Shown: positions 6,076-12,817 of the stretch, piece after piece
How positions within the stretch are numbered: position 1 is the stretch's first letter
Layout: every line of letters begins with the position of its first letter
Source of the DNA: Verrucomicrobiota bacterium
Lineage (GTDB): Bacteria > Verrucomicrobiota > Verrucomicrobiia > Limisphaerales > JACRJZ01
Reading direction: 5' to 3'
NCBI GenBank assembly: GCA_022711695.1
Contig: JAKLEJ010000051.1
Span: forward strand, 1 to 13,087
DNA: 13,087 nucleotides
Notes under the pieces: generated by a model
Seen by the model: only the letters and a program-made list of their open reading frames with translations
What the model was told of the DNA's origin: nothing
Database searches by the model: none
Position numbers and translations under genes: made by a program

Positions 6076-6101
6076 CCACGAAGAACACGAAGGACGCGAA
6101 G
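6076..6101. repeat. Tandem 9-bp units, CACGAAGAA-type
   Basis: The segment reads as repeated (C)ACGAAGRA units: CACGAAGAA, CACGAAGGA and CGCGAAG. It is an intergenic repeat type often seen near the CACGGATGGA arrays in this group of bacteria. Confidence 0.7.
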
Positions 6102-6204
6102 CCCGCTCCCTGGGGGCGAGGGAAAGCTCGCGCGGGCAAGGCAGTTGCCCTGGACGCGGATTCGGGTCTTGCGGCGCGGTTGACCGCGTGGAGCGGTCGG
6201 GGCC

Positions 6205-7044
6205 TCAGCCGCCCATGGTCCGGGCCTTCTCCAGAATCTGGGGACGCGCTTCCTCCATCATGTCTTTGACGTCGGCATAGCGCAGGGAGCGCTGCTCGAA
6301 CGAGCGCTTTTGCAGCGCGCCGAGGAAACGGCCCTCGAACTCGCGGAAATACGAGCCGTAGATGTGGTAGCTGTCGGCCATGTGACAGTAGCGCCCCACG
6401 CTGACGGGCCGGCCCGTCGCCTCGGCGATCCGCGCGGCGATGCGCTGCTGCAACTGCACCAGGGCGAAGATGTTCATGAAGGCCGCCTTGTAGGCGTCGT
6501 TCGAGCGGAAGCGCACGTTCATGCTCAGCACGGCTTCGCCCTCCTCCTGGAGGATGCGGCACCAGATGCTCTGCATGCAGGCGGGGTCGTAGCACTCGTT
6601 GTCCTCCCAGACCTTCCAGGTGATGGCCTGGGCGCGCCGGGTGTGGGGCGTGCGGGCCAGCCGCTGGCACAGGTTCTCGATCTGGTCCATGGGCTTGAGC
6701 CCCGGCGCCTCGTACTTGAAGAGCCGCTGGTGATAGGTGTACTCCCAGCGGGTGTCTTTGGGATCGTTCGGGTCGCGCACCAGGTGGTCCTTGATCCCGT
6801 CGCAGACCTCCATCACATACTCCTGCAGTTCCAGCGGCCCGCCCGGAAAATCCCGGTGGATCATCGGCTCGGCCAGCGGGTCCGCGATCGTGATGATCAT
6901 GGTCGCGTCCTTGCTCGGCGGGTCCTCGGGCTTGTCGTACTCCGTTTTGACGTTGCAGCCCTTCTCGTGCAGGGCCATCAGCGAAAGCTCCCAGGCCCGC
7001 GCGATGCAGTCCCCTTCCACGTGCAGTATCGGTATTCCTTTCAT
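6205..7044 (-). CDS. Thymidylate synthase family (ThyA-type) protein
   Basis: This 279-residue protein should convert dUMP to dTMP with methylene-tetrahydrofolate. It shows the ThyA-fold signature: RRAQAITWKVW (136-146), the catalytic Cys156 in DPACMQSIW, LSMNVRFRSND (173-183) for phosphate and base binding, Asn191 in AAFMNIFAL at the position that selects uracil over cytosine, and His227/Tyr229 in SYHIYG, which bind the deoxyribose. It differs from the Escherichia coli type (PAC in place of PC, RSNDAYKAAFMN in place of the usual RSxDxxLGxPFN), and recalls the archaeal/methanogen-type branch. Asn191 argues against dCMP hydroxymethylase. The ATG at 7044 was chosen because residues upstream in the open frame are low-complexity. 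No Shine-Dalgarno is seen. It is divergent from kamA. Confidence 0.8.
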   Translation of the reverse strand: MKGIPILHVEGDCIARAWELSLMALHEKGCNVKTEYDKPEDPPSKDATMIITIADPLAEPMIHRDFPGGPLELQEYVMEVCDGIKDHLVRDPNDPKDTRWEYTYHQRLFKYEAPGLKPMDQIENLCQRLARTPHTRRAQAITWKVWEDNECYDPACMQSIWCRILQEEGEAVLSMNVRFRSNDAYKAAFMNIFALVQLQQRIAARIAEATGRPVSVGRYCHMADSYHIYGSYFREFEGRFLGALQKRSFEQRSLRYADVKDMMEEARPQILEKARTMGG

Positions 7045-7266
7045 GGGTCGTTTGCGTTCGATTGTCGTCCGCTGTTTTCGCGCCCGGTCCGCAACGGTCC
7101 CGGGCGAGTCTGGCGAAGGGCTTAGGGTTGCGGAGCGCTGCCGGTTTGGCAACAACAACCTGCGCCGCGGCCGCTCATCCCCGCGAACGGGGGGGCGCGG
7201 CCCTCCGTGCCCGCCGCTTCGCCAGCCCGAAGCGGGCAGAGGACTCCCTGCCTTGCCCGTTGCACC

Positions 7267-7294
7267 GGCAGGGCAAGGCTCCTGCCGAGCCGCT
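7267..7294 (+). repeat. Repeat R2 copy
   Basis: GGCAGGGCAAGGCTCCTGCC followed by GAGCCGCT. It matches 12933-12960 at 26 of 28 bases, and a shorter copy is at 12802-12817. GGCAGG and CCTGCC can pair across an 8-base loop. Confidence 0.8.
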
Positions 7295-7331
7295 CCGCCC
7301 ACCGGCCAGAGCCGCGGATTTTTGGGGCAAC

Positions 7332-7359
7332 TTGACAGGGCAGCCGCCTGACCTATAGT
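7332..7359 (+). promoter_or_regulatory. Sigma-70-type promoter of kamA
   Basis: TTGACA (7332-7337) and TATAGT (7354-7359) are separated by 16 bases. The predicted transcription start, about seven bases after the -10 box, falls at or within three bases of the kamA ATG at 7369. Confidence 0.8.
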
Positions 7360-7368
7360 CCAATCGTC

Positions 7369-8607
7369 ATGTCGAACGCTCTCGCAGCGGGGGGCGGAGG
7401 GGAATCGCTCGATTCCGTCGGACCCGCTTCATGGAAGGAATTCCACTCTGCCGGCCGCGGCCCCTGGGGCCAGGTGGCCGATGCGGAGTGGAACGACTGG
7501 CGCTGGCAGCTCAAGCACCGCATCACCACGCTGGCTCAGCTCGAACGCCTCATGCCGTCGCTGACGGCGGAGGAGCGTGCGGGGGCCAGCCTCGCCAACG
7601 CCAAGCTGGCCCTGGCGATAACCCCCTACTTCTTCAACCTGATCGACCCGGCCGACGCGGCCTGTCCCATCCGCCGCCAGGTGATTCCGCGCATCGAGGA
7701 AACCCACACTGCCGCCTGGGAGATGAGCGATCCCTGCGGGGAGGACTCGCATTCGCCCGTGCCGGGCCTGGTGCATCGGTATCCGGACCGGGTGCTGTTC
7801 CTGACCACCGACCGCTGCGCCTCCTATTGCCGCTACTGCACGCGCTCGCGCCTGGTCAGCAACGCCGCCGGCTACGATTTTCATCCCGAGTTCGACCGCC
7901 AGATCGACTACATCGCCCGCACGCCCGCCATCCGCGATGTGCTCCTGAGCGGGGGCGACCCCTTGCTGTTCAACGACGAGAAGCTCGAGTATCTGCTCAG
8001 CCGGCTTCGGGCCATTCCGCACGTGGAGTTTCTCCGGCTGGGCACCCGCATCCCGATCTTCCTGCCCCAGCGCATCACGCCCGCGCTCTGCGAGATGCTC
8101 CGGCAGTTTCACCCGCTCTTCATCAGCATTCACTCGAACCACCCGCGCGAGCTGACCACGGAGGCGCGCGAGGCCCTCGGCCGCTTGGCCGACGCCGGCA
8201 TCCCCCTGGGCAACCAGTCCGTGCTGCTTCGCCAGGTGAACGACGATCCCGCGGTGATGAAGGCCCACGTGCAGAAACTCCTGATGTGCCGGGTGCGCCC
8301 CTATTACATCTACCAGTGCGACCTGATCGCCGGCTCGGCCCACCTGCGCGCCAGCGTGCGCCGCGGCCTCGAGATCATGGACAGCCTGCGCGGGCACACC
8401 TCCGGCTACGCCGTGCCCACTTACGTGATCGACGCCCCCGGCGGCGGCGGCAAGGTGCCGGTCAGCCCCGAATACGTCCTGAGCCGCAACGCCGACCGCG
8501 TGCTCATCCGCAACTACGAGGGGAAAATCTTCGAATATCCGGAGGCGGCTGACGGCGCCCCGCTGTTCAAGGCCCTCAAGGGCTTCGAGGAGCACGAGCT
8601 GGCCTGA
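7369..8607 (+). CDS. kamA: Radical SAM aminomutase, lysine 2,3-aminomutase type
   Basis: A 412-residue KamA-family enzyme expected to convert L-lysine to beta-lysine using SAM, a 4Fe-4S cluster and PLP. Cys150, Cys154 and Cys157 form CASYCRYC; GGDPLL follows; Lys362 in APGGGGK is the PLP lysine. Aligned with the Clostridium subterminale enzyme from memory, the lysine-binding residues are present: the Arg after CT in CTRSR, Asp318 in QCDL and Asp355 in VIDAPGG, which argues against glutamate 2,3-aminomutase. The zinc ligands of that enzyme are missing: NDC is NDD here and the C-terminal CxCxxC tail is absent. EpmB-type modification of EF-P is less likely given the length and C-terminal region. 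The promoter lies so close that the mRNA is probably leaderless. It ends with TGATG, overlapping nth by one base. Confidence 0.88.
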   Translation: MSNALAAGGGGESLDSVGPASWKEFHSAGRGPWGQVADAEWNDWRWQLKHRITTLAQLERLMPSLTAEERAGASLANAKLALAITPYFFNLIDPADAACPIRRQVIPRIEETHTAAWEMSDPCGEDSHSPVPGLVHRYPDRVLFLTTDRCASYCRYCTRSRLVSNAAGYDFHPEFDRQIDYIARTPAIRDVLLSGGDPLLFNDEKLEYLLSRLRAIPHVEFLRLGTRIPIFLPQRITPALCEMLRQFHPLFISIHSNHPRELTTEAREALGRLADAGIPLGNQSVLLRQVNDDPAVMKAHVQKLLMCRVRPYYIYQCDLIAGSAHLRASVRRGLEIMDSLRGHTSGYAVPTYVIDAPGGGGKVPVSPEYVLSRNADRVLIRNYEGKIFEYPEAADGAPLFKALKGFEEHELA

Positions 8608-9266
8608 TGCCCCGCGAAACGGCCCAGGCAAAAGCCGCGCGCGTCCGGGCCCTCATCGCCGGCCTGAAGAAGACCTATCCCGACGCCCACTGCGAGCTGA
8701 ACTACTCGAACCCGCTCGAGTTGCTGGTGGCGACCATCCTCTCGGCCCGCTGCACCGACAAGCAGGTCAACCTCGTCACGGCGGACTTGTTCCAGAAGCA
8801 CCGGTGCGCGGCGGACTACGCCGCGGCCCCGCCGGAAGCGCTGGCGCGGGACATTCAGCGGATCGGGCTTTATCGCAACAAGGCCAGAAGCATCCAGGCC
8901 TGCTGCCGCAAGCTGGCGGAGCGCCACCAGGGCCGCGTGCCGGCCACTCTCGAGGAACTGGTCCAGTTGGATGGCGTGGGCCGCAAGACTGCCAACGTGG
9001 TCCTGGGAAACGCCTTTGACCGCAACGAAGGCGTGGTGGTGGACACCCATGTGGCCCGGCTGGCCGGGCGCCTGGGCCTGACCCGCGAGACCGATACGGA
9101 GAAGATCGAGCGGGACCTGATGGCGCTGGTGCCGCGGCCGCAATGGACGCTCTGGAGCCACTGGCTCATCTGGCACGGACGCCGCCGATGTTCGGCGCGC
9201 AAGCCCGGCTGCGATGAGTGCGAAATCCGGGCGCTCTGCCCGCGGGTGGGCGTGCGGGTCTCCTGA
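8607..9266 (+). CDS. nth: Endonuclease III
   Basis: This 219-residue DNA glycosylase/AP lyase removes oxidised pyrimidines in base-excision repair. Domains and residues are complete: a helical N-terminal part with NPLELLVATILSARCTDKQVN, the helix-hairpin-helix LVQLDGVGRKTANVVLG with catalytic Lys127, Asp146 in VVVDTHVAR, and a C-terminal 4Fe-4S loop with Cys195, Cys202, Cys205 and Cys211 (C-x6-C-x2-C-x5-C). The length fits the family. Its ATG shares one base with the kamA TGA (TGATG), so it is likely translated by reinitiation after kamA and driven from the kamA promoter. The pairing of a lysine aminomutase with a repair glycosylase has no obvious biochemical logic beyond both being iron-sulfur enzymes. 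Confidence 0.95.
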   Translation: MPRETAQAKAARVRALIAGLKKTYPDAHCELNYSNPLELLVATILSARCTDKQVNLVTADLFQKHRCAADYAAAPPEALARDIQRIGLYRNKARSIQACCRKLAERHQGRVPATLEELVQLDGVGRKTANVVLGNAFDRNEGVVVDTHVARLAGRLGLTRETDTEKIERDLMALVPRPQWTLWSHWLIWHGRRRCSARKPGCDECEIRALCPRVGVRVS

Positions 9267-9360
9267 GCGGCCCACGGCGGTTCCTAGAGGGCGCTGCTCC
9301 GTCAGCGCCGCAGAATGGCAGGCATGCGGCTCCCTTGAGCGAAGCCGCGCTTGGGCGCTC
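9267..9360. terminator. Two hairpins between convergent genes, possible bidirectional terminator
   Basis: The gap between the converging nth and radC genes contains a perfect 7-bp stem (GGCGCTG 9290-9296 with CAGCGCC 9303-9309, loop CTCCGT; this is a copy of repeat R1) and a perfect 6-bp stem (GCGGCT 9326-9331 with AGCCGC 9343-9348). Neither is followed by a T-run, so a terminator role is inferred from position only. Confidence 0.4.
9283..9311 (+). repeat. Hairpin repeat R1, diverged copy
   Basis: CCTAGAGGGCGCTGCTCCGT and the following CAGCGCCGC correspond to the R1 copy at 12761-12790. The stem keeps pairing although its bases differ: the left arm has C instead of G at position 5, and the right arm has G instead of C opposite it. 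Confidence 0.75.
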
Positions 9361-10074
9361 TCAGTGCCCCGCGAAGTAACCCAGCTCCCGCAACGACACG
9401 TGGTCGCACGGCCGTTGCGGGGTGCGGTGGCCCATGATGATGTGGTCCAGCACTTCGATCTTGAGCAGCGCGCCCGCGCGGATCAGGTCGCGGGTCACCC
9501 GGATGTCCGCGTCCGAGGGCGTGGGGTCGCCGCTGGGGTGGTTGTGGGCCAGGACCACGGCGGCGGCGTTGGCCAGGATGGCGGAACGAAAGACGTCGCG
9601 GGTGTTGACCAGGAGAGTGTCCTGGGTGCCATGGGCCAGCTTCTCCCGCCGGATCAGGCGCCGCCGGGTGTTGAGCAGGATCACCTCGAGACGCTCGACT
9701 CCGTCCGGGGCGCCGTCCTCGCGCAGCAGCGCGGCGATGCGCTCGGGACTGTCCAGCAGCGGGCTGTCTTCGCGCAGGTCCCGGGCCATCCGCCGCGCCA
9801 ACTCGAACGCCGCCAGCAGCGTCGCCGCTTTGTCGCGTCCCACGCCCTTGATCCGGCGCAGATCGTCCGGCGTCAGGTTCGCCAGGTGGCTGATGCGCCC
9901 AAACTCCCTGAGCAGGTCCTCGGCCACTTGCAGGACGGACCGGCCTTTCATGCCGGTGCGCAGGAGGATGGCGATAAGTTCCTCGTCGCGCATCGTCCCC
10001 GCGCCCTTCTCCAGCAACCGTTCCCGCGGACGGTTGTGGCTGGGCATGTCGCGGATGAGATAGTCGGCGCCCAT
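9361..10074 (-). CDS. radC: RadC-family JAMM/MPN protein
   Basis: A 237-residue RadC (UPF0758) protein of normal length. The N-terminal part has RPRERLLEKGA and EELIAILLRTG (31-41), then a helix-hairpin-helix LRRIKGVGRDKAATLLAAFEL (72-92). The C-terminal MPN+/JAMM metal site is intact: His177, His179 and Asp190 within HNHPSGDPTPSDAD. The family was once linked to DNA repair, but its molecular role is not settled. The ATG at 10074 starts nine bases after the stop of the HPF-sigma fusion gene, so the two form an operon; it gives the usual short lead before RPRERLL. No Shine-Dalgarno is seen, so translation may be coupled to the upstream gene. Confidence 0.93.
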   Translation of the reverse strand: MGADYLIRDMPSHNRPRERLLEKGAGTMRDEELIAILLRTGMKGRSVLQVAEDLLREFGRISHLANLTPDDLRRIKGVGRDKAATLLAAFELARRMARDLREDSPLLDSPERIAALLREDGAPDGVERLEVILLNTRRRLIRREKLAHGTQDTLLVNTRDVFRSAILANAAAVVLAHNHPSGDPTPSDADIRVTRDLIRAGALLKIEVLDHIIMGHRTPQRPCDHVSLRELGYFAGH

Positions 10075-10083
10075 GCGCGGCGA

Positions 10084-11190
10084 TCAGCGGTTCCGTCGGG
10101 TCGGCCGGGCCTTGGCCCCGGGCTGCAGTCGGGTCTGGATCCACCGTTCCGCCGCGTCCACCAGCAGGCTCCGCAGCCGTGTCTGCGCCTGCTCGATCAT
10201 CCGCGTCGTTTCCGCCGCCTCCAGCCCCTCCAGCATCGAGATCTCGTCGGGGTCGAACCCCTCCAGGAAATGCAGGTCGAAGACCGAGCGCTCCTTCTCC
10301 GGCCAGCCGGCGGTGACCCGGTGGACGTAGTCGATCAAGTCGTGCTCGGCCGCGACGGCGTCCGGGGCGATACAATGGGAGTCGGGCAGGAGATCGCCGC
10401 GGGCCACGATCGCAGGTTCGAGCCGGTTCTCGATGATCTGGAGCGGGCGCTCGGCGTCGTAGCCGGCGATGGCTTCCTCGTCGTCGGCCAGGGCCAGGGT
10501 TTCCTCGATGGGGACGTTGCGCTCGCCATCGACGCGCAGCCGCCGGTAGCGCCGCTTGAGCTCGCGCCGCGCCAGCGAAAAGAGCCACATCCGGTAGCTG
10601 AGCTCCTCGGGCTTGCCTTCCGGATCGGACAGGGCCTGCCGGACGACTTCGTCCACCACCACCTCGGCCTTGAGCGCGCCGCGGGGCACCTCGCCGTCGG
10701 CCTGGTCCCGGTGCAATTGGAGCTGCACATGATAGAGCAGACGCCCGTGGTAGCGCTTGATCATCTCGGCCAGCGTCTCGCGCAGCGAGCGCGGGCCGTC
10801 CTCCTGGGGCTTGGCGGAAAAGCGGGCCGGCTTGAACGCGCGCAACCCGGCGGGCCGGTTGCGCCGCCGCCAGTCTTCCTCGTGCCGCAGCGCCGACTTG
10901 AAGTCCTCCACCTCCCTCAGCAGCGCGCGCACCGCCTGGTCGAAGGCCGGGATCGGGTCGGTCTTGGACTCCTTGCGGCTGCGAAGGATGTTCGAGGGCA
11001 GCCGCAGTGTGAGGGCCGCGGTGAAGGCGTCGCGCTTGGCGTGATGCTCCAGGTTCACCAGCAGGTGCACCGCGTCCGGCGGAAAGTGCTGGAGATGCGT
11101 CTCCAGCTTCGAGATCTTCTCGCGGATCTTCGCCCGCAACTGGGCGTGCGGCCGCAAATGCTTGCTCACGAGATTCCAGGCCAGCTTCAT
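10084..11190 (-). CDS. HPF/RaiA-type domain fused to an ECF-sigma-like domain
   Basis: A 368-residue two-part protein. Residues 1-105 have the HPF/RaiA (S30EA) fold pattern: a first strand, REKISKLETHLQHF helix (23-36), strands in AVHLLVNLEHH and AFTAALTLRLP, then helix IPAFDQAVRALLREVEDFKSAL (80-101). Such domains bind the 30S subunit and silence ribosomes. After a charged linker, residues 148-215 resemble sigma region 2 (VVVDEVVRQAL, YRMWLFSLARRELKRRYR), and residues 288-343 resemble region 4 (WPEKERSVFDLHFLEGFDPDEISMLEGL, then TRMIEQAQTRLRSLL, the helix-turn-helix). The frame is continuous. The start at 11190 has GAGGTG seven bases upstream and a promoter at 11258-11286. radC follows after nine bases. 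Whether the sigma part recruits RNA polymerase or was recruited as an adaptor cannot be told from sequence. Confidence 0.85.
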   Translation of the reverse strand: MKLAWNLVSKHLRPHAQLRAKIREKISKLETHLQHFPPDAVHLLVNLEHHAKRDAFTAALTLRLPSNILRSRKESKTDPIPAFDQAVRALLREVEDFKSALRHEEDWRRRNRPAGLRAFKPARFSAKPQEDGPRSLRETLAEMIKRYHGRLLYHVQLQLHRDQADGEVPRGALKAEVVVDEVVRQALSDPEGKPEELSYRMWLFSLARRELKRRYRRLRVDGERNVPIEETLALADDEEAIAGYDAERPLQIIENRLEPAIVARGDLLPDSHCIAPDAVAAEHDLIDYVHRVTAGWPEKERSVFDLHFLEGFDPDEISMLEGLEAAETTRMIEQAQTRLRSLLVDAAERWIQTRLQPGAKARPTRRNR

Positions 11191-11197
11191 GCGTCAT

Positions 11198-11203
11198 CAC
11201 CTC
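11198..11203 (-). promoter_or_regulatory. Ribosome-binding site of the HPF-sigma fusion gene
   Basis: GAGGTG on the minus strand, seven bases before the ATG at 11190, which supports that start. Confidence 0.75.
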
Positions 11204-11257
11204 GGCTTTCCAATCGGCAGCTCGGTTCCCGGTGGTCCTGTTCGTTCTTTCGCCCGT

Positions 11258-11286
11258 ACTATAGGCCGCCGACCGGCGAGAATCAA
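11258..11286 (-). promoter_or_regulatory. Sigma-70-type promoter of the HPF-sigma/radC operon
   Basis: On the minus strand TTGATT (11286-11281) and TATAGT (11263-11258) are separated by exactly 17 bases. The predicted start near 11251 leaves a leader of about 60 bases before the ATG. The element is transcribed away from the PQQ-propeller gene's 3' end. Confidence 0.75.
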
Positions 11287-11338
11287 TCCGTTGTTTTGGA
11301 AATCGGCCGCCCCGTCCGCGCCCGGTCCCGGGCCCGCC

Positions 11339-12643
11339 TCAGTCCTCGATGCGGTAGAGCGCGGTCTTGGTGCGCAGGATCAGCGCGCGCCCCGACACCG
11401 CCGGGGACGCCATGAAACCGTCTCCGAGCCGGTTTTCGGCCAGCTTCTGGAACTGGCGTCCGCCGGCCAGCACGACCGTTTTGCCTTCCTCGCTGCAAAG
11501 GTAGAGACGCCCTGGCGCGCCCAGGAGCGCGCTCGAGTAATTGCCGCCCACGCGTTCGCTCCACACCACCGTTCCCGTGGCCGCCTCCCAGCAGGTGACG
11601 ATGCCGATATCATCCAGCCCGTAGAGCAGGTCGTCCATCAGCAGCAGCGAGGGCTTTTTGGGGACGTTGCGTTTGGTTTTCCAGACCACCTGCAGCCGGG
11701 TGGCCGGCGCGGCGGCCGCGTTGGCGTCGAGGATCTCCCCCGGCGCCCCGGGCCGGATCGCCAGCAACTGCCCGGTGGCCCACCCGCTCGGCGCAAAGAT
11801 CATTCCCAGGCCGACCACCGGCCGCGTGCTCGCCGAGTGGTTGAGCCGCTCCTCAACCCTCCACAGTTCGTCTCCCGTCAGCGGGTCGTAGGCGTAGAGC
11901 GCTTTCGATCCCTGGCTGAGCAGCGTCAGCCGCTCGCCCAGCCTGGCCACATGGCATGTCCCGTAACCTTTGCGCAGATCCCCCTCGGCCTGCGGTTCGC
12001 CGTCCGGCCCCAGGTCCTTGAAGTCGATCGACCGTTTCTTCTCCCAGACCGTCCGCCCCGTCTGCTTGTCCAACGCCACCACGAACTGGCGGTCGCTGCC
12101 GTCGAAGTTCAGATACAGCAGGTCGCCGTGGAGGATGGGCGAGGAACCGGCCCCGCGAAAGTGGTTGCAGACGAAGTCGCGCCGCTCCCAGAGCTTGCGC
12201 CCGGTGGCGGTGTCCAGGCAGGCCGTGCCAGGCGAGCCGAACGTGACATAGACCCGCCCCTCCTCGAGGACCGGGGTGGGCGACGCGTAGGTGTTGAACT
12301 GGTGCGCAAACTGCGGCTTTTCCACGTCGAAGAGCTTCAAATTGCGCGTGATCTTGCCGCTTTCGAGGTCCACGCACAGCGCCGAGAGTTCACGCCCGTC
12401 GGGCGTGGCGGTCGTCAGCCAGATTTGGCCCTTCCAGATCACCGGCGAGGACCACGCCCGTCCCGGCAGCGGGGTCTTCCAGGTCACGTGGTTGGTCTCG
12501 CTCCAGCGCAGCGGCAGGTTGGCGCCCGTGCAAAGACCGTCGCCTCGCGGCCCCCGGAACTGGGGCCAATCCGTTTCGGACGCCCCGCAGAGTCCCGCCG
12601 CCAGCAACGGCAACCACCCGACGACCTTGATCGCTCGTTTCAT
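11339..12643 (-). CDS. Secreted PQQ-like beta-propeller protein
   Basis: A 434-residue exported beta-propeller. The ATG at 12643 starts a typical signal peptide (MKRAIKVVGWLPLLAAGLCG, cleavage probably near residues 20-22), followed by DWPQFRGPRGDG (25-36), the hallmark of the Verrucomicrobiota/Planctomycetes BamB-like PQQ-propeller group. Blade motifs of the form TG..LW are at about 147-152 (TGRKLW), 195-200 (TGRTVW), 256-261 (TGDELW) and 356-361 (TGTVVW). No catalytic quinoprotein dehydrogenase motif is apparent, so it is more likely a periplasmic binding or scaffold propeller than an enzyme. The frame remains open upstream to the window edge, but that part is intergenic repeats. It is a stand-alone gene on the minus strand, 148 bases from the promoter-bearing end of the HPF-sigma operon region. 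Confidence 0.88.
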   Translation of the reverse strand: MKRAIKVVGWLPLLAAGLCGASETDWPQFRGPRGDGLCTGANLPLRWSETNHVTWKTPLPGRAWSSPVIWKGQIWLTTATPDGRELSALCVDLESGKITRNLKLFDVEKPQFAHQFNTYASPTPVLEEGRVYVTFGSPGTACLDTATGRKLWERRDFVCNHFRGAGSSPILHGDLLYLNFDGSDRQFVVALDKQTGRTVWEKKRSIDFKDLGPDGEPQAEGDLRKGYGTCHVARLGERLTLLSQGSKALYAYDPLTGDELWRVEERLNHSASTRPVVGLGMIFAPSGWATGQLLAIRPGAPGEILDANAAAAPATRLQVVWKTKRNVPKKPSLLLMDDLLYGLDDIGIVTCWEAATGTVVWSERVGGNYSSALLGAPGRLYLCSEEGKTVVLAGGRQFQKLAENRLGDGFMASPAVSGRALILRTKTALYRIED

Positions 12644-12760
12644 CTCCGAAAAGATAACGGGGGCCGCTGCCCTCTGGCCAGCCCTGAAACCGCACGCAGG
12701 CCAGGTTCCCTCGCGCAGGCCCATTCTTCCGGTCGGGCGGCGTTCCTGCCGAGCTGTGAA

Positions 12761-12790
12761 CCCTGGAGGGCGGTGCTCCGTCGCCGCCGT
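12761..12790 (+). repeat. Hairpin repeat R1
   Basis: CCCTGGAGGGCGGTGCTCCG and the next ten bases are identical, inverted, to 5938-5967. GGCGGTG (12769-12775) pairs with CGCCGCC (12782-12788), one G-U pair, around the loop CTCCGT. Confidence 0.85.
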
Positions 12791-12801
12791 CCGCGGCCCG
12801 T

Positions 12802-12817
12802 GGCAGGGCGAGGCTCC
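12802..12817 (+). repeat. Repeat R2, short copy
   Basis: GGCAGGGCGAGGCTCC, truncated relative to 12933-12960 and 7267-7294. It follows R1 with the same CGGCCCGT lead-in that precedes the copy at 12933. Confidence 0.7.

Larger units (their letters stand above)
5547..6204. other. Repeat-rich intergenic region without a gene
   Basis: 658 bases with overlapping open frames on both strands, none with family features. It contains several kinds of dispersed repeat typical of Verrucomicrobiota intergenic DNA: TGGACAGGATGGCAGGATGA (5732-5751), three CACGGATGGA-type units (5859-5888), one copy of the hairpin repeat R1 (5938-5967), and three CACGAAGAA-type units (6076-6101). It separates the accessory block from the ThyA-family gene. 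Confidence 0.6.
7045..7368. other. Divergent intergenic region with hairpins and the kamA promoter
   Basis: Besides the kamA promoter, this region holds an 8-bp stem (CCGCTTCG 7214-7221 with CGAAGCGG 7228-7235), a 5-bp CCCCG/CGGGG stem at 7179-7192, and a copy of repeat R2 (7267-7294). No promoter for the minus-strand thymidylate synthase gene could be recognised, and no small gene is supported. Confidence 0.5.

Noticed and set aside
5859..6101. CRISPR array
   Set aside because: Units are 9-10 bp and directly adjacent, with no spacers of 25-40 bp between them.
5748..6269. Plus-strand frame across the intergenic repeats
   Set aside because: It translates tandem repeats and hairpin elements; no family features and no ribosome-binding site.
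7429..8631. 400-residue minus-strand frame opposite kamA
   Set aside because: Low-complexity composition; kamA on the plus strand has all family motifs.
11316..11338. Terminator downstream of the PQQ-propeller gene
   Set aside because: A GC-rich GCCCGG/CCGGGC palindrome is present, but it is short and has no T-run, too weak to call in this base composition.
9214..11415. 733-residue plus-strand frame over radC and the HPF-sigma gene
   Set aside because: It runs antisense to two clearly identified genes and their promoter and has no recognisable domain.
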